Below, in pieces: positions 1 to 5,548 of a stretch of DNA of 5,548 bases; positions within the stretch are counted from its first letter, which is position 1, and the number at the start of each line of letters is the position of its first letter. The notes under the pieces are model-generated. The model was given only the letters and a program-made list of their open reading frames with translations. It had not been told where the DNA came from and did no database searches. Where the stretch lies: the NCBI GenBank assembly GCA_009699615.1, contig WLNV01000119.1, forward strand, positions 1-5,548. Reading direction: 5' to 3'. The translations under genes were made by a program, and so were the position numbers. Source of the stretch: Actinomycetota bacterium (GTDB lineage Bacteria; Actinomycetota; Thermoleophilia; Solirubrobacterales; Solirubrobacteraceae).

Positions 1-977
1 AAGACCGAGGCGCTCGTGACGCTGGTCGATACGTCGCAGATCACGAACAGCTCTGGCCGACGCGGCCGCACGGGGCGGTAGCGCAGCGTGATCGGCACGC
101 CTCCCGTCTGCAGCGATGCGCGCATCGTGCGGCGGATGTCTACGTGCGCGTGGCGGCGATGGCCGCGGTGCTCCTGCCCTTGCGTCTTCAGCCGTCGCTT
201 GAGCTGCGTCACAACGCGGTGGACGCTGGCAAGATCCTGCAGCGGGCCACTCGGCAGGGCGCGGTCGAGCTCGTGCAGCGGTCGCGCGGCCGGAAGCGAT
301 GCGGTGCGTTCGATCTGCTGGCGCTCGAGCTCCTGGCGCAGCAGCTGCTCAAAACGGCGGATCCCGTCCCTCGGCAGTCCTTCAGCGCGAGGGTCGTCCT
401 GCGGCACGTCGCCCTGAGGGTCGGTCCGCAGCCCGAGCGAGCGGCGAATCCGCTGGACGTCGACGCCCAGTACTCCCGACCCTTCTCCGGGCTGCGCGAA
501 GGCAGCGATTGCAAGCCGTGCCAGGTCGCGCAACGCGCCCTCGTTCTGTTCTGCGATCGCGCGTGCGATCTGTTCTCGCAGCGCTTCAATGTCGATCTCT
601 GAGTTGCCCTCGCCATCGCCGCTGCCGCTGCCCGCCTCACCGATTCCGGTCGTCAGTGCCGCCAGTTCGGTAGCGCGGAAGAAGAAGCGTTCAAATACGA
701 GATCGAAGATCGCGCGGTCCTCAGGCGACTTCGCGAGCGTCGTCGCCAACGTTTCGCGAAACAGCGTCGGTTCGTTCCAAGCGATCTCAGGAAGTGCGCT
801 GAACGCGTCGAGCAGCTCGCTCGTACCGAGCGCAACCCCTTCGCCACGGAGCTCCTCGCCAAACTCGACCAGATGAGCCGTCAAACCTGCGTCAAGCGGA
901 TTTTCAAGCGGCTCGGAGAACAGCGCAGCGCGCCGTGATGCCTCGCGTGACGGGCGTCTGTCAGGAGGAGGCGGCAC
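1..977 (-). CDS. CoxE-like VWA-domain protein, 3' end cut by window edge
   Basis: Seen: an open frame from a GTG at 977 runs off the left edge after 325 codons. The N-terminal part (residues about 10-105) is helical and contains GLTAHLVEFGEELRGEGV, typical of CoxE/YehP-type VWA proteins. Residues 111-125 form a Gly/Ser/acidic linker (GEAGSGSGDGEG). A charged helical region follows, then HVDIRRTMRASLQTGG and RPELFVICDVSTSV. The last is the first VWA beta strand with a DxSxS metal-ion (MIDAS) motif, DVSTS at residues 315-319 (bases 21-35). The rest of the VWA domain, with the other metal ligands, lies outside the window. Known: CoxE-type proteins work with MoxR AAA+ ATPases as cytoplasmic chaperones that insert cofactors into or remodel partner enzymes. 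Context: it overlaps the upstream ATPase gene by 17 bases, which suggests translational coupling. The GTG at 977 is chosen because a GAGGA lies 8 bases upstream and no ATG exists in the N-terminal stretch. The client protein is unknown. Confidence 0.9.
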   Translation of the reverse strand, partial: MPPPPDRRPSREASRRAALFSEPLENPLDAGLTAHLVEFGEELRGEGVALGTSELLDAFSALPEIAWNEPTLFRETLATTLAKSPEDRAIFDLVFERFFFRATELAALTTGIGEAGSGSGDGEGNSEIDIEALREQIARAIAEQNEGALRDLARLAIAAFAQPGEGSGVLGVDVQRIRRSLGLRTDPQGDVPQDDPRAEGLPRDGIRRFEQLLRQELERQQIERTASLPAARPLHELDRALPSGPLQDLASVHRVVTQLKRRLKTQGQEHRGHRRHAHVDIRRTMRASLQTGGVPITLRYRPVRPRRPELFVICDVSTSVTSASV

Positions 978-1863
978 TGACGCCGTCCTCGCCGCTGTCG
1001 AGCTTGACTCCGACGCGTTCGGCGACGATGTCGATGTCGGTGCGGTGTTTGACGATGATCGACATCGTGTCGTTGAAGGTCTTCGTATCGATGTCGGTTG
1101 CTCCGAGCAGAAGCAGCGCCCGCGCCCAGTCGATCGATTCGGCGATCGACGGCGGCTTCTTGAGGTCAAGGTCGCGGACCATTGCGACAACTTCGACCAA
1201 GCGGCGGGCGATCTTCTGATCGAGTTCGGGGGCGTGCAGGCGAACGATCTGGAGCTCATGCTCCAGCGACGGGTAATCGATCCAGAGGTAGAGGCAGCGA
1301 CGCTTCAGTGCCTCGGTCAGCTCGCGCGAGTTGTTTGACGTCAGAAGGACGAGCGGCATCGTGCTCGCTTCGATCCGACCCAGCTCGGGGATTGAGATCT
1401 GGAAGTCGGAGAGCAGCTCGAGCAGCATCGCTTCGAACTCTTGGTCGGTCTTGTCGATCTCGTCGATCAGCAGCACAACCGGCTCCTTCGAGGCGATCGC
1501 CGTCATCAGTGGCCGTTCGAGCAGGAAGTCCTCTCCGAAGATGTCGTCCTGAACCTCCTGCCAGCCGGTGTCCTGGGCCTCGGCCTGAATCCGCAGGAGC
1601 TGCTTGCGGTAGTTCCATTCGTAGAGCGCCTTCGCTTCGTCGAGCCCTTCGTAGCACTGCAGGCGAACCAGCTCGCGGCCAAGTGTTTCGGCCAACGACT
1701 TGGCCAGCTGCGTCTTGCCGACACCGGCCGGGCCCTCAACCAGGATCGGCTTTCCGAGCTTGATCGCGAGGAACGCGACGAGCGCGGTTGCGTCGTCAGG
1801 TAGGTAGCCGACTTCGATTAGGCCGGAGCTGACTTCTTCTGGGCGGTCTGGAGTAGTGGGCAT
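961..1863 (-). CDS. MoxR-family AAA+ ATPase (CoxD-like)
   Basis: Seen: 300 residues from an ATG. Walker A is GPAGVGKT (44-51), Walker B is VLLIDEID (130-137), sensor 1 is TSNN (175-178), candidate arginine fingers lie in ALKRRC (185-190), and a sensor-2-like helix is SIAESIDWARAL (239-250). The length and domain order are normal for a complete MoxR ATPase, and all catalytic motifs are present. Known: MoxR ATPases form hexamers that use ATP to remodel or mature partner proteins, usually with a VWA-domain partner encoded next door. The closest named relative by pattern is CoxD, the maturation ATPase of aerobic CO dehydrogenase, but no CO dehydrogenase genes are visible here, so that function should not be transferred. 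Context: it overlaps the VWA gene by 17 bases and follows the membrane-protein gene after a 45-base gap. No Shine-Dalgarno sequence precedes the ATG, and a TATTAT box lies 9 bases upstream, so this gene may have its own leaderless promoter. Confidence 0.95.
   Translation of the reverse strand: MPTTPDRPEEVSSGLIEVGYLPDDATALVAFLAIKLGKPILVEGPAGVGKTQLAKSLAETLGRELVRLQCYEGLDEAKALYEWNYRKQLLRIQAEAQDTGWQEVQDDIFGEDFLLERPLMTAIASKEPVVLLIDEIDKTDQEFEAMLLELLSDFQISIPELGRIEASTMPLVLLTSNNSRELTEALKRRCLYLWIDYPSLEHELQIVRLHAPELDQKIARRLVEVVAMVRDLDLKKPPSIAESIDWARALLLLGATDIDTKTFNDTMSIIVKHRTDIDIVAERVGVKLDSGEDGVSAASS
986..990 (-). promoter_or_regulatory. Ribosome binding site for the VWA gene
   Basis: GAGGA on the minus strand sits 8 bases before the GTG at 977, inside the last codons of the ATPase gene. 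It decides the start of the VWA gene, which has no ATG candidate, and places that start before the upstream stop codon. Confidence 0.55.
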
Positions 1864-1872
1864 CGTCAGCGG

Positions 1873-1878
1873 ATAATA
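1873..1878 (-). promoter_or_regulatory. Candidate -10 box for the MoxR ATPase gene
   Basis: TATTAT on the minus strand ends 9 bases before the ATG at 1863, within the 45-base gap after the membrane-protein gene. This spacing would start the transcript at or next to the ATG (leaderless). No convincing -35 hexamer is visible at 16-18 bases upstream. It would be an internal promoter allowing ATPase/VWA expression apart from the upstream genes. Prediction only. Confidence 0.35.
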
Positions 1879-1908
1879 GGTTGCACGAGCTCGAAAGCCT
1901 GCGGCGGC

Positions 1909-2616
1909 CTAATCGCTCGCCTTCGGGGTATCTGTCTCTTCGAACGAGAGCTGCCCTTGCAGCGGTGGCGGAGTGGGCTGCGGTTTGGCTCTCGGGCGCA
2001 CGGCCGGGGTTGGCGGCGTCGGAGTGCGGTCAAGCGGGACGGTGCCAGCGACCGAGGTTGGGTCTCCCTCGACAGTGGGCGTGTGCGGATTGTCGCCGTC
2101 GAGCAACGGCTCGGGCCGGTGGTGGGACTGCATCCTCCAGCCGGCGTAAACGATTACGGCACCGAGCAGAAAGGCAACGAAGATTCCCCAGTCGACGCCA
2201 ACCGTTCCCCACGACGGGCTGCCCAAGGGGCGCAAAACACCGGAATCGTTGCCGGTCGGGCGGTCGAGCTGGCGGTAGAAGATCAGGAACATCACCCAGC
2301 CACCGGCTGCCATCAGAACGATCCCATCGCCGCCAGGCAGGTGGAATGCGCGACGGTCGGCGCGGGCCGCGCAGAGCACCAGCACTCCGAGCGCCACAAG
2401 CAAGATCGAGGCTTCTATGAAGCCCCAAGACTGGAAGGCGTTGAGCGAGGCGCTCAGCTCTGTCGGAGGCTGGCCCGGGCGCGTCACATAGCCGCTCTGC
2501 TGATACCACGGCAGCAGCATCGAGAGAAGCAAACCGATCGATGCCGCGATCGCCAGCTTCTGTTCGCTGTAGAGCGTCTCCCATGCGCCGCGAACTCGCG
2601 GCGCTGCCGTGCTCAC
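1909..2616 (-). CDS. Four-helix membrane protein with Pro/Thr-rich tail, unknown function
   Basis: I do not recognise a named family. Seen: 235 residues starting at GTG 2616. Four hydrophobic stretches fit transmembrane helices at about 21-38 (ending in LPWY), 68-85, 98-115 and 143-161. The loop between helices 1 and 2 is polar (about 30 residues, Gln/Ser/Pro). The last 70 or so residues (165-235) are polar, rich in Pro, Thr and Asp/Glu, and probably disordered. With an even number of helices both ends would face the same side; the sequence does not settle which, though the short basic N-terminus favours cytoplasmic. Context: its GTG overlaps the EVE gene's TGA as GTGA, so translation is probably coupled, and no Shine-Dalgarno sequence is needed or seen. 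It is followed by the MoxR ATPase. Inference: it may anchor the ATPase/VWA pair at the membrane or be its substrate, with the tail as contact site. Confidence 0.85.
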   Translation of the reverse strand: MSTAAPRVRGAWETLYSEQKLAIAASIGLLLSMLLPWYQQSGYVTRPGQPPTELSASLNAFQSWGFIEASILLVALGVLVLCAARADRRAFHLPGGDGIVLMAAGGWVMFLIFYRQLDRPTGNDSGVLRPLGSPSWGTVGVDWGIFVAFLLGAVIVYAGWRMQSHHRPEPLLDGDNPHTPTVEGDPTSVAGTVPLDRTPTPPTPAVRPRAKPQPTPPPLQGQLSFEETDTPKASD

Positions 2617-3077
2617 GCCGTCGCGCCGGCCGCTACCCGCATCCGTTCCAGCAGCAGGTCGCTATCGGCGTCGCTGATCGTTCTGAGCTGGCCTTGGAAG
2701 GCGAGCTTCCAATGCTCTGCGGGCCATTTGCGAATGTGCTCAAGCTCATCTTTAACGCTCTCCGCGGCAACCCAGTCGGCTTCGCTGAGGATCAGTTCGG
2801 GCTCTGTCTCGCGGCGCCAGGGGTACGGGTCGGGGCTGCCGGGTTTGCCGGGCCAGACCGGCTCGCGATCCTCGAACATGTCGGAGGTGATCGTGACCGA
2901 CCCTCCGAAGGCCATCACTTTCGTCAGGTAGAAGATGATTCGGTCGCCAATCTCCATCGTCAGCGCCTGCTTGCGCCGACGCTCCTTGAAGCCAATCAGC
3001 TTGTAGCCGAGATCGCTCGTGACGGCGAAGTTGTCGACCGACCCGGTCAGGATCCACGTTGCAGGAGCTTCAGGCAC
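2613..3077 (-). CDS. EVE-domain (PUA-like) protein
   Basis: Seen: 154 residues, nearly all one domain. Conserved stretches are TWILTGSVDNF (7-17), GFKERRRKQA (29-38), GDRIIFYLTK (44-53), AFGG (56-59), KWPAEHW (117-123) and FQGQLRTIS (127-135). These match my memory of the EVE / UPF0310 family, and the length is normal. Known: EVE is a PUA-like fold thought to bind modified bases in DNA or RNA in an aromatic cage. Stand-alone versions are widespread and largely uncharacterised; fused versions occur in modification-dependent restriction systems. No nuclease or helicase domain is present here. Context: first gene of the likely four-gene run, overlapping the next gene by GTGA. The start is GTG at 3077; no ATG lies nearby. 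No clear Shine-Dalgarno sequence exists, but TACACT lies 6 bases upstream, fitting a leaderless transcript. Whether it binds RNA, DNA or another ligand cannot be read from sequence. Confidence 0.9.
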   Translation of the reverse strand: MPEAPATWILTGSVDNFAVTSDLGYKLIGFKERRRKQALTMEIGDRIIFYLTKVMAFGGSVTITSDMFEDREPVWPGKPGSPDPYPWRRETEPELILSEADWVAAESVKDELEHIRKWPAEHWKLAFQGQLRTISDADSDLLLERMRVAAGATA

Positions 3078-3083
3078 AACCCC

Positions 3084-3089
3084 AGTGTA
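3084..3089 (-). promoter_or_regulatory. Candidate -10 box for the EVE-led operon
   Basis: TACACT on the minus strand is followed by GGGGTT and then the GTG start at 3077. A start site 6-7 bases after the box would fall on the GTG, giving a leaderless transcript. A good -35 element is not visible. The alternative is that the GGGG acts as a weak ribosome binding site and the gene is read through from the epimerase gene 36 bases upstream. Confidence 0.4.
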
Positions 3090-3093
3090 AGGG

Positions 3094-3105
3094 CCGCTGT
3101 AGCGG
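3094..3105 (-). repeat. Short inverted repeat between the epimerase and EVE genes
   Basis: CCGCT-GT-AGCGG is a 5-base perfect inverted repeat in the 36-base gap, just upstream of the TACACT box. It could be a regulator site overlapping the promoter spacer or a small hairpin after the epimerase stop. It lacks a T tract on the downstream side, so it is a poor intrinsic terminator. Arms this short also occur by chance in GC-rich DNA. Confidence 0.25.
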
Positions 3106-3113
3106 AGTCGCGC

Positions 3114-4478
3114 TCAGCGAGGTACGGCGACAGGCGCGCTCGTGCCGAGACGCTTATAGAGGTAATCGGTGTAACGCTTCGTCATGACGCAGTACGGCCC
3201 GGGGTCAGGCCAGCTCTTGAAGTTGCCGAGGACGGCCTCCGGGCCCTTCTTCTCGCGCAGCGCAATCGTTTCGCGCTGGCGGTCGGCGGTCATCACGTCG
3301 CAGAGGCCGCGGAGGAAATCGCGCAGAAGCTCGTGGTAGTTGAGTGGCGAGGGCGAACCGGGTTCGTAGTAGGACCATGAGCCGGTGTTCGAGAACGGCA
3401 GCTCATAGCGACCCTCGGTCTGCCCTTCGAGCCAGAGTCGCTTCGCCGTCTTGTCGCCGCTCAGTTCGGCGAGGTCATGAAGTCCACGGAGTGCCTGGTA
3501 GAACTGGTTGTAGATCCGCTGACCTGGGGCGTAGGAGTAGCCGAGGTAGTGCGAGCCGTGAGTTAGCTTCAGCCGCACACCGCTTGGCGGCGAGGTTCGG
3601 AAGATTCCGAGCCCGCGCTTGGCGAGATTCATCAAGGATCGGTCCTTGAAACGGTCCGAGGTTCGCGCCAGTGCCTGGATTGCCGTCCCCTGCGCCATCC
3701 CGCTGACCCAAGGCGGCTTGCCGCCGCCAAACTGGAAGAGGTATTCCCACGCGGCTCCGTTGGCGCGGCTTGAGGCCAGCTCGGAAACCTCCTTCGCCAG
3801 CTTGTGCAGCTCGGAGGATTTGCTTTCGGCGGTCCAAAGCGCGTTCATGTAGCCGAAGGTGCCGAGCCATTGGATCTGGAGCCCCTGGCCAGGGTATGCC
3901 TGCCAGACCAGCTCGCTTCCCGAAAAGCCGACGCGCTGGCCGTAGCCGAGCGAGGAGCCGTTCGTCCACCACTCGGCGTTCCGTCGGAGCGTCTCCGTCA
4001 TCGCTGGCAGCCGCGACGCGGTCGCCAGCCCGCCTCGAGCCATGCGGTTGAAGTTTGAGATCACGGCGCGAAGTTCGTTGCGTCGCTGGCCGCTCAGCCT
4101 CCCGGCTGCGTTGCGCGCGCTGCTGATCGCAGCGTTGTACGCGGCTCGTGTAGTGGCGCTGATCGCGCCGCCGGCGGCGAGTCTCGCAACGGCAGAGTCA
4201 AGGTTTGCTGAAGATGCCGTCTGCGCAGGCATCGCCGCTGTCGAGGCGACGGCCAACGCGCGACCGGGGTACTCGGGAAGCTCGCTCCCGGGGCCTGACG
4301 GAATCAACGGATTTTCGCGCGCCGTGACCGTCCCGTTCCGTTCGAGGACGAGAATTGTCGAGGCATTGGCACTCGCCGCGCCACCGAGGGCGAGCGTGAC
4401 GAGCGCCGACGCGACGCATAGAAAAAGCGTACGGCGCACTCCAACAAGCCTACGGAGGCTGCCTCGAGTTGGTCGCAC
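3114..4478 (-). CDS. Secreted D-glucuronyl C5-epimerase family protein
   Basis: Seen: 454 residues from GTG 4478. A signal peptide has basic residues, a hydrophobic core at about 17-33 and an ASANA cleavage region near 35-39, so the protein is exported. Residues 85-165 are Ala/Ser/Arg-rich helices. From about 168 a catalytic-type domain begins, with WEYLFQFGGGKPPWVSGMAQG (244-264, the C5-epimerase signature), YSYAPGQRIYNQFYQAL (314-330) and PLNYHELLRDFLRGL (378-392). The last resembles the DYHTTH segment of animal glucuronyl epimerase. Known: this family flips glucuronic acid to iduronic acid within polysaccharides such as heparosan, and at least one bacterial member (from Bermanella) has been reported to do so. 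Inference: it acts outside the membrane on a uronic-acid-containing surface or environmental polymer; the true substrate is unknown, and a lyase-like or binding role is possible. The start could instead be GTG at 4439 (residue 14), which leaves a compact signal peptide. It ends 36 bases before the EVE gene. Confidence 0.88.
   Translation of the reverse strand: MRPTRGSLRRLVGVRRTLFLCVASALVTLALGGAASANASTILVLERNGTVTARENPLIPSGPGSELPEYPGRALAVASTAAMPAQTASSANLDSAVARLAAGGAISATTRAAYNAAISSARNAAGRLSGQRRNELRAVISNFNRMARGGLATASRLPAMTETLRRNAEWWTNGSSLGYGQRVGFSGSELVWQAYPGQGLQIQWLGTFGYMNALWTAESKSSELHKLAKEVSELASSRANGAAWEYLFQFGGGKPPWVSGMAQGTAIQALARTSDRFKDRSLMNLAKRGLGIFRTSPPSGVRLKLTHGSHYLGYSYAPGQRIYNQFYQALRGLHDLAELSGDKTAKRLWLEGQTEGRYELPFSNTGSWSYYEPGSPSPLNYHELLRDFLRGLCDVMTADRQRETIALREKKGPEAVLGNFKSWPDPGPYCVMTKRYTDYLYKRLGTSAPVAVPR
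4447..4452 (-). promoter_or_regulatory. Candidate -10 box for an internal epimerase start
   Basis: TAGGCT on the minus strand is followed by 7 bases and the GTG at 4439, which is codon 14 of the long form. The layout copies the TAnnnT-to-start spacing of the other gene starts here. If real, the transcript is leaderless and the protein begins MRRTLFLC. The match is only to the TA and final T of the consensus, so confidence is low. Confidence 0.28.
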
Positions 4479-4485
4479 TTGCCGT

Positions 4486-4512
4486 TGCAGGGGGGCGCTT
4501 GACAGGCCTGCA
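4486..4512. repeat. Inverted repeat in the divergent promoter region
   Basis: TGCAGG (4486-4491) and CCTGCA (4507-4512) are perfect 6-base inverted arms separated by 15 bases. The spacer holds a consensus-like TTGACA at 4499-4504, and an overlapping 8-base palindrome CAGGCCTG lies at 4503-4510. Its position between the divergent epimerase and antiporter genes suits a regulator binding site. No -10 box lies at the proper distance from the TTGACA on the plus strand, so I do not call it a promoter. Confidence 0.25.
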
Positions 4513-4550
4513 GCTACGCCACGCGAGCCAGGGGCGACCCCGGCGCCGCG

Positions 4551-4556
4551 TATGCT
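4551..4556 (+). promoter_or_regulatory. Candidate -10 box for the Ca2+/H+ antiporter gene
   Basis: TATGCT is followed by 9 bases and the ATG at 4566. There is no Shine-Dalgarno sequence between them, so the transcript probably begins at or beside the ATG. No good -35 is seen 16-18 bases upstream; a GGGGCGACCCC mini-hairpin sequence (4531-4541) lies there instead. Confidence 0.4.
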
Positions 4557-4565
4557 CTACGCCCG

Positions 4566-5548
4566 ATGAGCACTGAGCCGACCGCCAATACTTCGATCTT
4601 CCGTCGGCTGCTCGACGCCGCCGGCTGGCCGGTTCTGCTGGTCATCTTCATTCCGATCGCAATCATCCTTCAGTACAGCGGTGGCGGCGCGACGGCGATC
4701 TTCATCACGGCAGCGCTTGGCGTAATCCCGACCGCCGCGCTGATGGGTCGGGCAACCGAGGAACTAGCTGCCCGCTCGGGCCCGGGGATCGGCGGCCTGC
4801 TGAACGTCACCTTCGGCAACGCGCCGGAGCTGATCATCGCGCTGATCGCGCTTGAAGCCGGGCTGCACGAGGTCGTGAAGGCTTCTATCGCAGGCTCGAT
4901 CATCGGCAACATTCTGCTCGTTCTTGGCGCCTCAATGTTCTTCGGCGGCCTCGGCCGTGACGAGCAGAAGTTCAGTGCCCGCGCGGCCGCGGCACAGACA
5001 TCGATGCTGTTCTTGGCTCTAGCTGCAATCGTGATGCCGGCCGTCTACGAGCTCGTCGTCGGGCCTGAAGGACTACCGACGCCCAACCAGGCGATCGTCA
5101 ACTACGGCTCGAGCGTTGAGACACTCTCAGTCATCGTTGCCGTCGTGATGCTCGGCGCATATGGCGCCGGGCTGATCTTCTCGCTCAAGACCCATCGCCG
5201 ACTCTTCAACCCAGAGCCAGCAGACATGGCGTCCGTCAGTGCCTCGTGGAGTACGAGGAAGTCGGTCACCGCGCTCGCAATCGCAGGCCTCGCGGTTGCA
5301 GGCATGTCGGAGATTCTCGTCGGCTCGATTGAAGAGACCGCGCAGAAGCTCGACATCAGCGAGTTCTTCATCGGTGCGATCATCGTGGCGATCGTCGGAA
5401 ACGCCGCCGAGCACTGGGTCGCCGTGCTCGCCGCGCGCAAGGATCAGATGAATCTTGCGGTCAACATCTCGATCGGCTCGAGCGCCCAGATTGCTCTCTT
5501 CGTCGCCCCGGTGCTGATCCTCGCTTCGCACCTGTTGGGCCCGCACCC
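4566..5548 (+). CDS. cax: CAX-type Ca2+/H+ antiporter, 3' end cut by window edge
   Basis: Seen: an ATG-started frame open to the right edge, 327 codons, with about nine hydrophobic segments (roughly 21-38, 42-60, 78-98, 106-127, 143-163, 184-206, 233-253, 266-289 and 300-322). The two inverted cation-exchanger repeats are both present: GLLNVTFGNAPELIIALIAL (77-96) with the GNxxE motif (GNAPE, 84-88), and FFIGAIIVAIVGNAAEHWVA (267-286) with GNAAEH (278-283). Each is followed by a second conserved helix, SIAGSIIGNILLVLGAS (107-123) and NISIGSSAQIALFVAPV (300-316). Known: CAX proteins expel Ca2+ (sometimes Na+, K+ or Mn2+) from the cytoplasm in exchange for protons, using the two glutamates for ion binding. 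Both glutamates (E88, E282) are intact. An acidic central linker is not prominent. Most of the protein is in the window; one or two C-terminal helices are probably missing. It is divergent from the epimerase gene, with a possible leaderless start. Confidence 0.95.
   Translation, partial: MSTEPTANTSIFRRLLDAAGWPVLLVIFIPIAIILQYSGGGATAIFITAALGVIPTAALMGRATEELAARSGPGIGGLLNVTFGNAPELIIALIALEAGLHEVVKASIAGSIIGNILLVLGASMFFGGLGRDEQKFSARAAAAQTSMLFLALAAIVMPAVYELVVGPEGLPTPNQAIVNYGSSVETLSVIVAVVMLGAYGAGLIFSLKTHRRLFNPEPADMASVSASWSTRKSVTALAIAGLAVAGMSEILVGSIEETAQKLDISEFFIGAIIVAIVGNAAEHWVAVLAARKDQMNLAVNISIGSSAQIALFVAPVLILASHLLGPH

Noticed and set aside
88..673. Overlapping plus-strand frames across the left part of the window
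   Set aside because: The minus strand carries a continuous VWA-protein frame through the whole stretch, ending in a recognisable MIDAS motif. The plus-strand products are low-complexity Arg/Ser sequences.
963..971. AGGAGGAGG on the plus strand, resembling a strong ribosome binding site
   Set aside because: It is the complement of the Ala-Ser-Ser codons at the end of the ATPase gene, and no suitable plus-strand start follows it.
1..1863. CO dehydrogenase maturation genes (coxD/coxE)
   Set aside because: The ATPase and VWA protein resemble CoxD and CoxE, but no CO dehydrogenase subunit or other cox gene is visible, and many MoxR/VWA pairs serve other clients.
1957..2931. Long plus-strand open frame of 324 codons opposite the membrane-protein and EVE genes
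   Set aside because: Its translation is Arg/Ala/Gly-rich with no domain, and it spans two genes that have clear domain or helix patterns on the other strand. It is a GC-driven shadow.
2613..3077. Anti-phage modification-dependent restriction system based on the EVE protein
   Set aside because: The EVE protein stands alone with no nuclease, McrB-type GTPase or helicase fused or adjacent; the neighbouring AAA+ is a MoxR type. The defence idea has no support beyond the EVE fold.
2541..3380. Plus-strand frame of 279 codons across the EVE gene and the end of the epimerase gene
   Set aside because: It crosses an intergenic gap and two well-supported genes and has no recognisable domain.
4499..4504. 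TTGACA as a -35 box for the antiporter gene
   Set aside because: No -10-like hexamer lies 15-19 bases downstream; the TATGCT near the start is 46 bases away, so the two cannot form one promoter.

Overview
The window looks like chromosomal DNA from a high-GC actinobacterium. The best guess is the Thermoleophilia/Solirubrobacterales. This rests on base composition, frequent GTG starts, several starts with a -10-like TAnnnT box a few bases upstream and no ribosome binding site, and the flavour of the proteins (an exported glucuronyl C5-epimerase-like protein and a MoxR/VWA pair with a DVSTS MIDAS). The assignment is inferred from memory of such proteins and was not searched. I see no rRNA, tRNA, CRISPR array, insertion sequence or phage gene.

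Positions 1-3077 carry four minus-strand genes that read like one operon, in transcription order: an EVE-domain protein (2613-3077), a four-helix membrane protein with a Pro/Thr-rich tail (1909-2616, sharing a GTGA start/stop overlap with the EVE gene), a MoxR-family AAA+ ATPase (961-1863) and a CoxE-type VWA protein (1-977, cut by the window edge). The ATPase and VWA genes overlap by 17 bases. MoxR ATPases and VWA proteins are a well known chaperone-like pair. Here they follow a putative modified-base/RNA-binding EVE protein and a membrane protein with a long polar tail, which could be an anchor or substrate. No target enzyme (such as CO dehydrogenase) lies in the window, so the client of the pair is unknown.

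Positions 3114-4478 (minus) encode a secreted protein with a D-glucuronyl C5-epimerase C-terminal domain. It ends 36 bases upstream of the EVE gene and may or may not be co-transcribed with the operon.

Positions 4479-4565 are a divergent promoter region with several small inverted repeats. From 4566 to the right edge, a plus-strand gene encodes a CAX-type Ca2+/H+ antiporter, cut by the window edge. It has no obvious functional tie to its neighbours.

The window is almost entirely coding. The many long open frames opposite these genes are by-products of high GC. The most interesting points are the EVE/membrane/MoxR/VWA gene order, the repeated leaderless-type start architecture and the bacterial glucuronyl epimerase. 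I did not find a clear-cut new system.
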